From assembly GCA_964625465.1 (NCBI GenBank), contig CAZVFD010000002.1, positions 65,750-129,749 of the forward strand: a stretch of DNA of 64,000 bases. The letters run 5' to 3'. The stretch is from CAZLFQ01 sp964625465 (lineage in GTDB: Bacteria; Pseudomonadota; Alphaproteobacteria; Rickettsiales; Midichloriaceae). The position numbers were made by a program, and so were the translations under genes. Under the pieces are notes generated by a model. The model had not been told where the DNA came from. It searched no databases and worked only from the letters and a program-made list of their open reading frames with translations. Every line of letters starts with the position of its first letter. Position 1 is the stretch's first letter. This document shows positions 27,490 through 36,907 of this stretch, one piece after another.

Positions 27490-28141
27490 CTGTTGATACC
27501 AACTGCCACATCTTATTCTTATTGTTGATATTTTTAGCAAATGTCCAAATATCCGTCACCACATTTATTCTTGAAGGATTGCCACCAATTAGTTGATTAT
27601 CACTGAGTGATTTCATCACGCTAATTTGTTCACTAATAATTTTAACTGTGACCAACGCATTGTTTTTTTCTAACTCTGCATTAATAATATCACAAGACTT
27701 TACTGCAACAACTGCGACTTCTTTCTTTTGATTAGAAGCTATTAAACGGTCTATCTCTTTTTTGAAATCCTCATATACTTCTGCGGATAAAAGGTTTTCT
27801 AAAACTTCTTTGTCTTGTTCAGAAAATGCTTTAATTATCATTTCGAAAGCTGCTTTTGCTCCAACTACAAATTGGTCAGCAGTAAAGGTAACATCATTTA
27901 TCCTAATTTTTTCAAACACTTGTCTTTGATTTTCTGGAAGGCTTGCTTCTAAAGCAGAAGCAATATCAATTTGCTGGATGATTTGTTTGCGAATATCAGT
28001 CTCATTTTCTGCCATAAAATCTTTAAATGCCAATTCAGATTCTTCGTTCCTTTCTTGATCGTATTGAGTATCGCCTAAAACTTTAAATAATCTTGAAATA
28101 ATGAACGCTGCAATAATCGCAAAAAATATAATATCAAGCAT
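27476..28141 (-). CDS. Tim44-like domain protein
   Basis: The 221-residue protein has an N-terminal membrane anchor (about 2-20) followed by a charged linker and a Tim44-like/MBA1 domain: FVVGAKAAFEMIIKAFSEQDKEVLENLLSAEVYEDF, with the end VVTDIWTFAKNINNKNKMWQLVSTDAGE. Tim44 is the matrix protein that couples the mitochondrial import motor. Alphaproteobacterial relatives are inner-membrane proteins of uncertain function, sometimes called TimA. It shares its 3' end with mltA by 14 bp, as in many Alphaproteobacteria where the two are neighbours. It diverges from secB. Confidence 0.85.
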   Translation of the reverse strand: MLDIIFFAIIAAFIISRLFKVLGDTQYDQERNEESELAFKDFMAENETDIRKQIIQQIDIASALEASLPENQRQVFEKIRINDVTFTADQFVVGAKAAFEMIIKAFSEQDKEVLENLLSAEVYEDFKKEIDRLIASNQKKEVAVVAVKSCDIINAELEKNNALVTVKIISEQISVMKSLSDNQLIGGNPSRINVVTDIWTFAKNINNKNKMWQLVSTDAGE

Positions 28142-28225
28142 GTTGCTTCTCTTTCTAAACTAGGATATAACTTCCCACTAATAATAATTATACTTGCCTA
28201 TAAAGCAATAAATATCAGAGGCGTC

Positions 28226-28684
28226 ATGGAAAACAATCAAAACACTTTTAATGTACTTACCCAATATATAAAAGATTTTTCATTTGAAAATCCTAAGGCA
28301 CCAGCTTCTTTAACTATTGAAGGTCAAGGAAATATTAATGTTAGCGTCAATGTTAATGTTAATCAGGTGCAACAAGATACTTATGAAATAGAGCTTTCTG
28401 TGAACATATTAGCTGGGACAGAAGAAGAGAAAATATTTGTTCTAGAAATTAAATATGCAGGCCTATTTGCTATCAAATTAGAAGATCAAGCAGAACTTGA
28501 AAGAGTGTTATTGGTTCACTGTCCAAACATGTTGTTCCCTTACGTTAGAAGATTGATTTCTGATACAACTCGTGATGGTGGATTCTCTCCATTAATGTTG
28601 AATCCAGTTGATTTTATGGGGCTTTATCTTAAGAAAAAAGCTGATGAGCATCAGCCACAACCTGCTAATGAGTCGGTTAATTAG
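28226..28684 (+). CDS. secB: Protein-export chaperone SecB
   Basis: The 152-residue protein matches SecB in length and pattern (TQYIKDFSFENPKAPASL, then YEIELSVNILAGTEEEKIFVLEIKYAGLF and CPNMLFPYVRRLISDTTRDGGFSPLMLNPVDF). SecB tetramers hold precursor proteins unfolded and hand them to SecA for export. Its place divergent from the Tim44-like gene is common in Alphaproteobacteria. It supplies the envelope biogenesis genes in this window, such as BamA and Skp clients. Confidence 0.95.
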   Translation: MENNQNTFNVLTQYIKDFSFENPKAPASLTIEGQGNINVSVNVNVNQVQQDTYEIELSVNILAGTEEEKIFVLEIKYAGLFAIKLEDQAELERVLLVHCPNMLFPYVRRLISDTTRDGGFSPLMLNPVDFMGLYLKKKADEHQPQPANESVN

Positions 28685-28772
28685 ATCGTATCTTTAATTG
28701 TGAAATTTCTTTCAGTTGTCACAAAAGCAAAATAGTCATATTATTCTACTAGAACATATTTGGAGATATTAG

Positions 28773-29147
28773 ATGAGTTACGATCCTGATAATATTTTTG
28801 CTCGAATTATTAGAGGCGAGCTGCCTGCAAAAAAAGTTTATGAAGATGATGATGTTTTAGCGTTTCATGATATTCATCCGTCAGCTCCTGTACATGTTCT
28901 GGTTTTGCCAAAACAGAAATATGTTTCCTTTGATGATTTCGCTGCAAAGGCTAAGCCAGAGGTGGTAGCTAATTTTTTCAAAAGAGTGCAGGAGATAGCA
29001 AAAAAATTGGGAGTTCACAAGACTGGCTATAGATTGATTTCTAATCATGGATCAGATGCTATGCAAACGGTTCCGCATTTTCACATGCATCTTCTAGGAC
29101 AGAGAATGATGGGCCCATTAGTTGCAGGTGATACATATCATAGATAA
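28773..29147 (+). CDS. hinT: HIT-family nucleotide hydrolase/transferase
   Basis: The 124-residue protein ends in the histidine triad HFHMHLLG (HxHxHxx), the mark of the family. It matches HinT-type purine nucleoside phosphoramidases, with FARIIRGELPAKKVYEDDDVLAFHDI at the N-terminus. It hydrolyses AMP-linked phosphoramidates in the cytoplasm. The acyltransferase gene starts 2 bp after its stop, so the two are probably cotranscribed. Confidence 0.9.
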   Translation: MSYDPDNIFARIIRGELPAKKVYEDDDVLAFHDIHPSAPVHVLVLPKQKYVSFDDFAAKAKPEVVANFFKRVQEIAKKLGVHKTGYRLISNHGSDAMQTVPHFHMHLLGQRMMGPLVAGDTYHR

Positions 29148-29149
29148 TT

Positions 29150-29998
29150 ATGAAAAAACTTCGCCACTTATTGGAGGCATTAATTGTTTTTCCTCTATAT
29201 TTAGTTCTGAAACTAATCCCGATGGATATTTCTTCTGCACTGGTCGGTAGAATGGCCGTAATAATTGGCCCATTTTTGAGAGTGAGCCAGATAGCTCAAA
29301 AAAATTTAAAACTTATTTTCCCAGAAAAAACTGAGCTGGATATCGCTGAAATTATAAATGGTGTGTGGAATAATTTAGGGCGAATGGTAGCGGAGTTGCC
29401 GCATATAAATTCGCTTGATGATAAGGAATTTAAGAGAAGAGTGAAGATTATCAACCCACCAAATAAAAATTTAAAATCTGCATTGTTTTTATCTGGGCAT
29501 TACGGAAACTTTGAGATGGCAGCGCGTATTTTTAAAGCTGTGGATGTTAAGATAAATCTTATATACAGACCTGCTAACAATAGAATTGTCGATTGGCTAA
29601 TTAATTCCCAAAGAGCAAAAAGTGGTGCAAGCCTGATCCCTAAAGGAAATGCAGGTGTGAGAATGGTCTTGGAGGCTTTAGATAGAGAAGAGTGTATAGG
29701 TCTTATGATCGACCAAAAGACGAATACAGGCATAGACGTACCCTTTATGGGTCAGAATGCAAAGACTACGCAGCTGCCGGCTAACTTAGCGTCCAAATAT
29801 GAGTTGCCTATTTATTTTATGAGGATGGCAAGAAGGGAAGGTGCATATTTTGAGGTAGAATTTTCAGATCCGATAATGTACAAAAAGTCTCAAAAGCCGC
29901 ATGAAATAATGGAAGACATGGCAAGTAGAATAGGTGAATGGATAAAAAAAGATCCGAAACAATGGTTTTGGGTTCACAAACGATGGGGAAAGTTATAG
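29150..29998 (+). CDS. lpxL: Lipid A biosynthesis late acyltransferase (LpxL/HtrB family)
   Basis: The 282-residue protein has an N-terminal hydrophobic segment (about 10-24) and the HX4(D/E) acyltransferase motif in LSGHYGNFEMAA (about 120), followed by the conserved arginine region NLIYRPANN and a MIDQKTNTGIDVPFMG block. It adds a secondary acyl chain to Kdo-lipid IVA at the inner membrane. It agrees with the kdsB, kdsD and lptC genes elsewhere in the window. Whether it is LpxL or LpxM type cannot be told from sequence alone. Confidence 0.82.
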   Translation: MKKLRHLLEALIVFPLYLVLKLIPMDISSALVGRMAVIIGPFLRVSQIAQKNLKLIFPEKTELDIAEIINGVWNNLGRMVAELPHINSLDDKEFKRRVKIINPPNKNLKSALFLSGHYGNFEMAARIFKAVDVKINLIYRPANNRIVDWLINSQRAKSGASLIPKGNAGVRMVLEALDREECIGLMIDQKTNTGIDVPFMGQNAKTTQLPANLASKYELPIYFMRMARREGAYFEVEFSDPIMYKKSQKPHEIMEDMASRIGEWIKKDPKQWFWVHKRWGKL

Positions 29999-30076
29999 TA
30001 TAAAATTAACTAACGTTAATCATTTATTAACCATTCGGTGATATAAATTGAAATACTAGAGAAGGCAAAGAGACAT

Positions 30077-31831
30077 ATGAAATCAGGAAATTCACAAGGA
30101 CCTAAAAAAGCTTCACCCCTTACGGAATCGCTTGCAGCTTGTAGAACAATGTTCAAGTTCGCGTTGTTATTTGGGTGTGTTGTAAATATTTTAATGCTGG
30201 CTACGCCACTTTATTCAATGCAAGTGCTAGATAGAGTTATATCAAGCCAGAACACAGATACTTTATTGTTACTAACTTTAGTTATAGTTGGTGCATTATT
30301 GCTACTATCCTTGATTCAGTTGGCAAGAAGCTTTGCAATGAACCAAATGGGCGCCTGGTTTGAACAAACTCTATCATCTAAATTGTTCGCTAATTCAGTT
30401 AAGCTCTCAGTAGTCAGTAAAGCAGGGGGAAGCCAGCAGTTAAGAGACTTGCAAAAAGTTAAGACATTTTTGACTAGTCCGGCATTGATTTCGATTTTAG
30501 ATATTCCTTGGGCGCTTATTTTTGTGATCGTGATGTTTATGATCCACACGGTTATGGGCATAATGACCATAGTAGGTGGTATAGTCCTAGTGTCTTTAGC
30601 AGTCATAACTGATAAAATGACGAAACCATTGCATGAAGCTTCAAACGAGCAATTCATAATTAGTATGCGTCAAGTTGATCAAGCCGCGAGAAATGCGGAA
30701 GTGGTGCATGTTATGGGAATGACAAATACTATAAATGACAATTGGCAAGAATTGAATAAGAGACTTCAAGCCTCTCAATCTTTGGTTAGCGCTCGTCAAG
30801 CTACCTTTATGGAAATAACTAAGTTTTTGAGAATGGTTTTACAAATCCTAGTAACTGGTGTTGGTGCCTACCTAGTATTAAAAAATGAAATGTCTACTGG
30901 TGCAATTATAGCGTGTTCCTCGCTGTCTGGACGCGCATTAGCGCCATTTGAATCTGCACTTGGAGCACTAAAACAGTTGGTTGATGCGAGAAAATCTTTT
31001 CAGCGTATTGAAGAATCTCTGGATAAATACACAGAAGAGGCCGAAAAAATGAGCCTGCCAGCGCCTGAAGGAAATATCATAGTGGAAAATGTCTACTTTG
31101 CTCCAATGAACTCAAATAAACACGTGCTTAAAGCGATTAACTTTGCTTTGAACAAAGGTGATAGTCTTGCCATAATTGGACCTAGCGCATCAGGAAAAAC
31201 TACTTTGGCAAAAGTAGTAGTGGGAGTTTATGCTCCGCAGATTGGTTCCGTTAGGATAGATAATGCAAGTTTACAAGATTGGAAACGGGAAGAATTAGGC
31301 CAGCATGTTGGCTATTTGCCTCAAGAAGTTGAGCTTTTTAGCGGTACAGTACGTGAGAATATTGCTAGAATGCGTAAAGATGCTAAAGATGAAGATGTTG
31401 TGATGGCAGCAAAACTTGCAGGCGTCCATGATTTAATTCTTCAGTTGCCTAAAGGTTATGAAACTGAGATTGGTCCAGATGGAGCAATGCTCTCAGGTGG
31501 GCAACGTCAAAGAATTGGTCTTGCTAGAGCGTTTTTCGGAGATCCAAAAATGATTGTTTTGGATGAACCCAATGCAAACTTAGACAGCTTTGGTGAATTA
31601 GCCTTATCGCAAGCATTAGCTAGAGCAAAAGAGAAGAGTATTACGACAATAATTATTTCTCACAGAACTTCAATTCTAAGTGTTGCTGACAAAATATTAG
31701 CTATCAAAGATGGAACTATCGCTTTATTTGGTGATAGGAATGAGGTGCTAGAAAAAATGAATCAAGCTGCAAAAGCAGCCGCACCTGCTCCTGTAGCAGT
31801 TGATTTCACCAAGCGCAAAGAGGCAAACTAG
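30077..31831 (+). CDS. Type I secretion ABC transporter ATPase/permease (PrtD-like)
   Basis: The 584-residue half-transporter has about six membrane segments (25-300) and an ATPase domain with Walker A GPSASGKTT (about 368), signature LSGGQRQRIGLARAF (about 472), Walker B MIVLDEPNANLDS and the H-loop IISHRT. It lacks an N-terminal C39-like domain, so it fits the PrtD/AprD/RsaD branch that exports proteins directly out of the cell. An adaptor gene follows directly. A TolC-like outer-membrane partner and a RTX-type substrate are not in the window. The ATG has a GAAGG-type ribosome-binding region before it. Confidence 0.88.
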   Translation: MKSGNSQGPKKASPLTESLAACRTMFKFALLFGCVVNILMLATPLYSMQVLDRVISSQNTDTLLLLTLVIVGALLLLSLIQLARSFAMNQMGAWFEQTLSSKLFANSVKLSVVSKAGGSQQLRDLQKVKTFLTSPALISILDIPWALIFVIVMFMIHTVMGIMTIVGGIVLVSLAVITDKMTKPLHEASNEQFIISMRQVDQAARNAEVVHVMGMTNTINDNWQELNKRLQASQSLVSARQATFMEITKFLRMVLQILVTGVGAYLVLKNEMSTGAIIACSSLSGRALAPFESALGALKQLVDARKSFQRIEESLDKYTEEAEKMSLPAPEGNIIVENVYFAPMNSNKHVLKAINFALNKGDSLAIIGPSASGKTTLAKVVVGVYAPQIGSVRIDNASLQDWKREELGQHVGYLPQEVELFSGTVRENIARMRKDAKDEDVVMAAKLAGVHDLILQLPKGYETEIGPDGAMLSGGQRQRIGLARAFFGDPKMIVLDEPNANLDSFGELALSQALARAKEKSITTIIISHRTSILSVADKILAIKDGTIALFGDRNEVLEKMNQAAKAAAPAPVAVDFTKRKEAN

Positions 31832-31832
31832 T

Positions 31833-33254
31833 ATGAGCATTAAAGATAAAATTATTGGAATAAAAAACGCTTTAGTGAATTCTGGATACGTTAGTGATGC
31901 AAAAAAGTTATTGTTTGCAAAAAGTGCGTCAGAAGCTGGTTTTGATAAAGAAATTAGCGCTGATTTATGGAAAGCAATATGGCCTTCTCTGCGCTTTGGA
32001 TTGACGACTTTAGGTGTAGGTTTCTTATTGTTTGTAGTGTGGGGAGGATTGGCTCCGCTTGATCAAGCTGCAATTGCCCCTGGTACCATAGTGCTCAGTG
32101 GGAATCATAAAACTATTCAGCATAGAGAAGGTGGGGTTGTTGCTGCAATTCATGTGAAAGATGGTATGGAAGTTCTAGAAAACCAAGTGCTAATGGAATT
32201 AAATGATACCAATGAAAAAGCAGAAGTGCAGGTATTGGGCAGCCAGCTTTTGTATACTCTTGCAATTGATGCAAGACTCAAAGCAGAACAAGAAGGCTTG
32301 GAAAAAATAGAGTTTGATCCGAGTATTTTTGATATTAATAACTCGGAAATAAATAAAACATTACAGGCACAAACAACTCTATTTGATGTAAGACGCGCAG
32401 CAGTTGCTGGAAAACTCAGTGTACTTCGTGAAAAGATTACTCAGTTTCAGGAACAAATAATGGGATCTGAAAAGCAGCTAGAGTCAAATGAAGCGCAGAT
32501 GAAATCTGTAGAAAGCGAAGTCAAAAGTCAACAGGAGCTCTTAAACAAAGGTTTGGCATTACGTCCGAGATTAAATGAGCTTCAAAGAAGATTGGATGAA
32601 TTGATGAGTCAGAAGGCTCAGCTTAAAACTCAAGTTGCAAGCTTGCGCCAGAATATTGCTGAGGCACAGTTGGAAATGCTAAATGCTGAAAATGATTTTC
32701 AACAAAATGTAGCCTCAGAATATAAAGAAAATCACTCACAATTGCTAAAGCTAAGAGAGCAATATAATGCTGCGAGAGATAGGCTTGATAGAACTAAAAT
32801 TAAGTCACCTTCAAAAGGTATCGTAACGGATTTGCAAAATCACACTATTGGTGGAGTGATTGGACCAGGCAGCAAAATTATGGATATTATCCCTCAAGAT
32901 GACACCTTGTTAGTGGAGGCTAAGGTAAATCCTCAGGATATTGACAGTGTTCATGTTGGATTATTAGCTAGAGTACAGTTGGGCGCGTTTAAAGCTAAAT
33001 TAGTGCCGCGTATTAATGGCAAAGTAGTTTATGTAGCGGCTGACGTTTATAAAGATCCACATGGTCAGCAGCCGCCATTCTATTTGGTGAGGGTTGAATT
33101 GGATCAAAATGAGATCAAGTCCCTGCGGGCGGAAATCAAATTGTTTCCAGGAATGCCAGCTTCGGTGTTTATTGTTAAAGGTGAAAGAACATTCTTGCAA
33201 TATTTGATTAGTCCAATCAGAGATAGTTTCTATAAGGCCTTTAAAGAAACATAA
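31833..33254 (+). CDS. Type I secretion membrane-fusion protein (HlyD/PrtE family)
   Basis: The protein is about 473 residues from the ATG at 31833; the frame is open 11 codons further upstream, inside the ATPase gene, but this ATG starts MSIKDKIIG right after the ATPase stop. It has one membrane segment (FGLTTLGVGFLLFVVWGGLAPL), a biotinyl-lipoyl-like hybrid domain (GTIVLSGNHKTIQHREGGVV), a long coiled coil (about 170-310) and the HlyD C-terminal barrel (TKIKSPSKGIVTDLQ, GLLARVQLGAF). It bridges the ATPase to an outer-membrane channel across the periplasm. Confidence 0.88.
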   Translation: MSIKDKIIGIKNALVNSGYVSDAKKLLFAKSASEAGFDKEISADLWKAIWPSLRFGLTTLGVGFLLFVVWGGLAPLDQAAIAPGTIVLSGNHKTIQHREGGVVAAIHVKDGMEVLENQVLMELNDTNEKAEVQVLGSQLLYTLAIDARLKAEQEGLEKIEFDPSIFDINNSEINKTLQAQTTLFDVRRAAVAGKLSVLREKITQFQEQIMGSEKQLESNEAQMKSVESEVKSQQELLNKGLALRPRLNELQRRLDELMSQKAQLKTQVASLRQNIAEAQLEMLNAENDFQQNVASEYKENHSQLLKLREQYNAARDRLDRTKIKSPSKGIVTDLQNHTIGGVIGPGSKIMDIIPQDDTLLVEAKVNPQDIDSVHVGLLARVQLGAFKAKLVPRINGKVVYVAADVYKDPHGQQPPFYLVRVELDQNEIKSLRAEIKLFPGMPASVFIVKGERTFLQYLISPIRDSFYKAFKET

Positions 33255-33260
33255 AACGCT

Positions 33261-34478
33261 TTAGATCTTCTTGAGTTTTTTCTCCAGTGTTATAACTAAT
33301 AAAGGGATTAGACTTGTCGCAATCATACTGATAATTGCTAGTTTTTCTATGTTAATAAGCTGAAAGTTTGCCCCTTCTTTTAATATTATGCTTGAGCAAA
33401 AAGCACCCATACCGCTTCCTATATTAAGAGAAACGTTATAGATAGAAAAGAAGCTTGCTCTATCATGTGGAGAGGGAATTTTCGAGCATAATGAGCTAAA
33501 GACAACGTTTCTAGATGATAAACTTAGCATAAACAATACAAAGAAAATAAGAATTGGTAGTTGTAAGTTTTCAGAAATAAATCTGAAGTACAGAGCAAAT
33601 AACATCGTTAAAACAAGGTATGAGATGATTGTGGAATGGTTGTGTTTATCAGACAATTTGCCCAAGAATCTTACGCCGAAAAAGCTGATGCATCCGCCAA
33701 TCATAAATAATAAGCCGAGTTTTTCTCTTGGGTAATCTAAGTTGAAAATGAAGAAATTTGCGAAATTTGGTATTAAGCAAAACCCAGCAAATAAGGAGAT
33801 GAAATTCGTTAAAAAGGCCAGTAAATATATTTTGTTAAAAAAGATATTCTTGTATTTAGTGAGAGCTGTTATTGGTAGTAAATGGTGCAGATGGTTATCC
33901 ATTGTTGGGATTTTTTTTAAGATAAATACAAAAAGCGATAATTCGAATAGTAAGTTCATAGCAAATGCAGTTTCCCAGTATCCTGAGTAGTGTGAAAGTT
34001 CTAGGCCCAACGGTATGCCTATCGCTGCCACGATTGGAAAAGAGCTCATTGCCTTCCCTAATGCCGCTCCTCTTCTTTCTACAGGGATGTTATCAGTTAT
34101 GATTGCTAGGCCAGTTGTGGTTAGAGTGCCAGCAAATAATCCTGCAATAATCTTGGCAATTAGAAAGCTTTTGAAATCATATGAGAATATGGTTGCAATA
34201 TTGCTTATAATTAGACCTACAAGGCAGATTTTTAGAACTTTTTTACGATCATGATTGTCAATAAAAGTTACTACTGCAAAGCCAGCCAAAGCCGAGGTGA
34301 GAGAAAAAGTACCAGCAAGAATTCCTACATCAGAGGACATAATTCCTAGTTCTACAATATAATCTGGTGATAGAGGGTTGATTATCACGAATTCAAACAT
34401 CGTAACGTAGTTAATTAGAAACACTACCCAGATCAATGTCTTTTCAGAAACTTTACAATCAATTACCTGTTGACTCAT
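33261..34478 (-). CDS. Major facilitator superfamily transporter
   Basis: The 405-residue protein has 12 predicted membrane segments and the MFS motif A variant between segments 2 and 3 (TFIDNHDRKKVLKICLVG). It also has a PVERRGAALGKAMSS loop, which is common in drug:H+ antiporters and sugar exporters. The substrate is unknown. It starts 20 bp inside the end of rlmB, so it is the last gene of the kdsD-lptC-rlmB run. It converges with the HlyD-like gene, six bases away. Confidence 0.8.
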   Translation of the reverse strand: MSQQVIDCKVSEKTLIWVVFLINYVTMFEFVIINPLSPDYIVELGIMSSDVGILAGTFSLTSALAGFAVVTFIDNHDRKKVLKICLVGLIISNIATIFSYDFKSFLIAKIIAGLFAGTLTTTGLAIITDNIPVERRGAALGKAMSSFPIVAAIGIPLGLELSHYSGYWETAFAMNLLFELSLFVFILKKIPTMDNHLHHLLPITALTKYKNIFFNKIYLLAFLTNFISLFAGFCLIPNFANFFIFNLDYPREKLGLLFMIGGCISFFGVRFLGKLSDKHNHSTIISYLVLTMLFALYFRFISENLQLPILIFFVLFMLSLSSRNVVFSSLCSKIPSPHDRASFFSIYNVSLNIGSGMGAFCSSIILKEGANFQLINIEKLAIISMIATSLIPLLVITLEKKLKKI

Positions 34479-35196
34479 ATAGAGCTATTGCCGCCGCATT
34501 TGATACGTTTAAACTATCGGTATTTAAAATAGGGATTTTTATTAGTACATCGCAGTTATCTCTAACCAGATTCCTAATTCCTTCCCCTTCCGAACCTAAC
34601 ACTAGTACAACCTTATCATATTTTTTTAGTAATTTGATATCATCTTTTGCGTTGCCATCTAGCCCAAATACCCAGTATCCATGTTTTTTAAGGGTTTTGA
34701 ATGCATTGGAAAGATTCGCTTCAACACATATATCTACTTTCTCAAGTGTTCCAACTGATGCTTTTGATAAAGCAGCTGTTTCTGAAGCAGAATTATTTTT
34801 AGTTGTGATAATTGCATCAGTATTAAATGCACAGGCAGATCGTACTATTGCACCAAAATTTTGAGGGTCAGTGATGTTATCTAAAGCTAATATTATTGAT
34901 TTGCTTTTAGAGTTAGTTTTTTTGATTACATCCACTAGTGAAACAGGATCAAGAGGGGAGACCATGAGCGCTATACCCTGATGCGTAGCGGTACTAAGGC
35001 CGCTGAGTTTTTCAATTTCTTTTGATTCTACAATATGAACGTTGCAGCCTATTTCTTTCGAAGTAAACTGCATTAAGCTAGATAACTCATCTTTACAAGA
35101 CTTCGTGATCAAGAGTTGATAAAATTTGCGGCGAGGATTGTTCAATGCGGCGATAACAGAGTGTTTGCCGCACATCCAGTAATTATTTTTTGTCAT
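34459..35196 (-). CDS. rlmB: TrmH-family RNA 2'-O-methyltransferase (RlmB-like)
   Basis: The 245-residue SPOUT enzyme has the N-terminal substrate-binding domain (CGKHSVIAALNNPRRK) and the knotted catalytic domain with motif 1 ALDNITDPQNFGAIVRSACAF, motif 2 VVLVLGSEGEGIRNLVRDNCD, and motif 3 IPILNTDSLNVSNAAAIALYE. RlmB methylates G2251 of 23S rRNA in E. coli. It overlaps lptC by 14 bp and the MFS gene by 20 bp. Assignment to 23S rather than tRNA is by closest similarity. Confidence 0.85.
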   Translation of the reverse strand: MTKNNYWMCGKHSVIAALNNPRRKFYQLLITKSCKDELSSLMQFTSKEIGCNVHIVESKEIEKLSGLSTATHQGIALMVSPLDPVSLVDVIKKTNSKSKSIILALDNITDPQNFGAIVRSACAFNTDAIITTKNNSASETAALSKASVGTLEKVDICVEANLSNAFKTLKKHGYWVFGLDGNAKDDIKLLKKYDKVVLVLGSEGEGIRNLVRDNCDVLIKIPILNTDSLNVSNAAAIALYESTGN

Positions 35197-35809
35197 TATT
35201 TGTTTCTTCTGAAGGGTATAAAGTTGTTTTTACGTTTTTTTTAAAAATGATCTCATCATATGAATTCAGAGTTTTAAAAGTATCAGCGGTAATATGCCCT
35301 TTATTGCTCTGAACTTCAACTCCATTCTCTCCGGCAGCATCTCGATCTTTATAAAAAATTTTTGCTTTGTCAGTCAGTATTGTATACTGAGAATCTACAT
35401 TAATTTTGATGTCACCTTCTAAATCAAGCTCATTCTTATCCAAGGCAATCCACGCGGATTTTGATGTCATAGTAATGAATGAATTATCGTCTGTCTTAAT
35501 ATCTGAATATACTTGGCTTAGTGTAAGATTGTTTTTATCTCTCTGCTCACCAACATCTGCTATGATGGTGTATGGTTGATTTTTATTATCCATTCCATAA
35601 AATTTGGGCTTCTCGATTCTAGGTTCTTCGCTTGGTAAAACATTGTCTTCTGATGACGAGTCGGCACCATAAAAAAATTTAAGTTTTTCGTGTTGAGAAT
35701 TATATATTGGCAATGCAAGAACCAATAACAATAAACCAAACGAGGCAACTCCTAGTAAATACTTGAGGAACTTAATTCGTATTAGGTATGTAGAAATATC
35801 GATGTTCAT
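35183..35809 (-). CDS. lptC: LPS export periplasmic protein LptC
   Basis: The 208-residue protein has one N-terminal membrane segment (about 16-34) and a periplasmic beta-jellyroll domain (IEKPKFYGMDNKNQPYTIIAD through NVDSQYTILTDKAKIFYKD) typical of LptC. LptC passes lipopolysaccharide from LptBFG in the inner membrane to LptA. It overlaps the kdsD stop codon as TAATG. In many Gram-negatives the order is kdsD-kdsC-lptC-lptA-lptB; here lptA and lptB do not follow. Confidence 0.8.
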   Translation of the reverse strand: MNIDISTYLIRIKFLKYLLGVASFGLLLLVLALPIYNSQHEKLKFFYGADSSSEDNVLPSEEPRIEKPKFYGMDNKNQPYTIIADVGEQRDKNNLTLSQVYSDIKTDDNSFITMTSKSAWIALDKNELDLEGDIKINVDSQYTILTDKAKIFYKDRDAAGENGVEVQSNKGHITADTFKTLNSYDEIIFKKNVKTTLYPSEETNNDKK

Positions 35810-36783
35810 TAAGCTACCTTAGCTCTTAGAATGTCATGCATTTGAACAGCTCCAATTGGCTTCTTATTTTCTACAACCATAAGTACTGTTATTGACTTCT
35901 TGTTCATAATACCAAGTGCTTCAGATGCGTATGCATCTTTTTCTATAGTCACTGGATTTTTAGTCATGATGTCTTTAACCAATGTAGTCTGAAGATTAGT
36001 ATCAATATTTCTTCTTAAGTCCCCATCAGTAAAGATTCCTGACAATTCACCGTTGCTATTAAGTATTCCAACGCTACCTAAGCGTTTTTTTGTCATCTCT
36101 AGCAATGCATCTATCGCTAATGTTGATTCATTGACTAGAGGAAGTTCTTCGCCTTTATGCATAATATCTGCTACTTTAAGCAATTTTGCACCTAACTTGC
36201 CACCAGGATGATAAATCTTAAAATTGCATTTAGTGAAGCCCCTTTTTTCGTGAAGGACAACAGCTAATGCGTCGCCTAATGCAATCATCATGGTAGTGGA
36301 TGTTGTTGGCGCTGAAATGTTTGAAGCTTCTGGAATTTCAGGCATTACGATTTTAATATCACTCGCATTAATTAGCGTAGAGTTCCTTTTCCTAGCTATG
36401 CCAATAATTGGGATCGAAAATCTTTTACAGTAATCAATAATGTTGCTTAACTCGTCTGACTCTCCAGAGTTGGAAAGTAGCATTACTACATCATCTTCTG
36501 TGATCATTCCTAAGTCGCCATGGCTTGCTTCCGAGGCGTGTACGAAAATAGATGGGGTGCCTGTTGATGACAAGGTTGCAACGATTTTGCGCGCTACATG
36601 TCCGCTTTTACCAATACCACTAATTATGAGTCTGCCTTGGCATTTAAAAATACATTCGATTGCGGCTGAGAATTGTTCGTCAAGAGATTCTGCTAGTGCC
36701 ATAAGGCCTTGCATTTCTTGCTCTATTACACTTTTTCCTTGTTGCAGAGCATTTATATCTATTTTATGGACAGCGCTGGTCAT
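35809..36783 (-). CDS. kdsD: Arabinose-5-phosphate isomerase (KdsD/KpsF)
   Basis: The 324-residue protein has an N-terminal SIS sugar-isomerase domain (about 45-175, with GRLIISGIGKSGHVARKIV and FVHASEASHGDLGMI) and two C-terminal CBS domains (about 210-320, ending AVQMHDILRAKVA). It converts ribulose 5-phosphate to arabinose 5-phosphate, the first step to Kdo. KdsB, the later cytidylyltransferase step, is at 53234-53953. It is the first gene of the minus-strand run with lptC, rlmB and the MFS gene. Confidence 0.92.
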   Translation of the reverse strand: MTSAVHKIDINALQQGKSVIEQEMQGLMALAESLDEQFSAAIECIFKCQGRLIISGIGKSGHVARKIVATLSSTGTPSIFVHASEASHGDLGMITEDDVVMLLSNSGESDELSNIIDYCKRFSIPIIGIARKRNSTLINASDIKIVMPEIPEASNISAPTTSTTMMIALGDALAVVLHEKRGFTKCNFKIYHPGGKLGAKLLKVADIMHKGEELPLVNESTLAIDALLEMTKKRLGSVGILNSNGELSGIFTDGDLRRNIDTNLQTTLVKDIMTKNPVTIEKDAYASEALGIMNKKSITVLMVVENKKPIGAVQMHDILRAKVA

Positions 36784-36907
36784 TTAGGAACTCTTCGATT
36801 GTGAATACTGGGCATTGTATCACAAATCTATAAAAAAATAAATCATTAGGTTATTGGTTAAAAGTATATTAAAGTTTGAGCTAAGTAATGCAAGTTGGTG
36901 AATTGGT

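Noticed and set aside
30001..30076. TAACGTTA palindrome before the type I secretion genes as an operator
   Set aside because: It is an 8-bp palindrome in AT-rich DNA and could easily be chance; no second site or regulator gene supports it.
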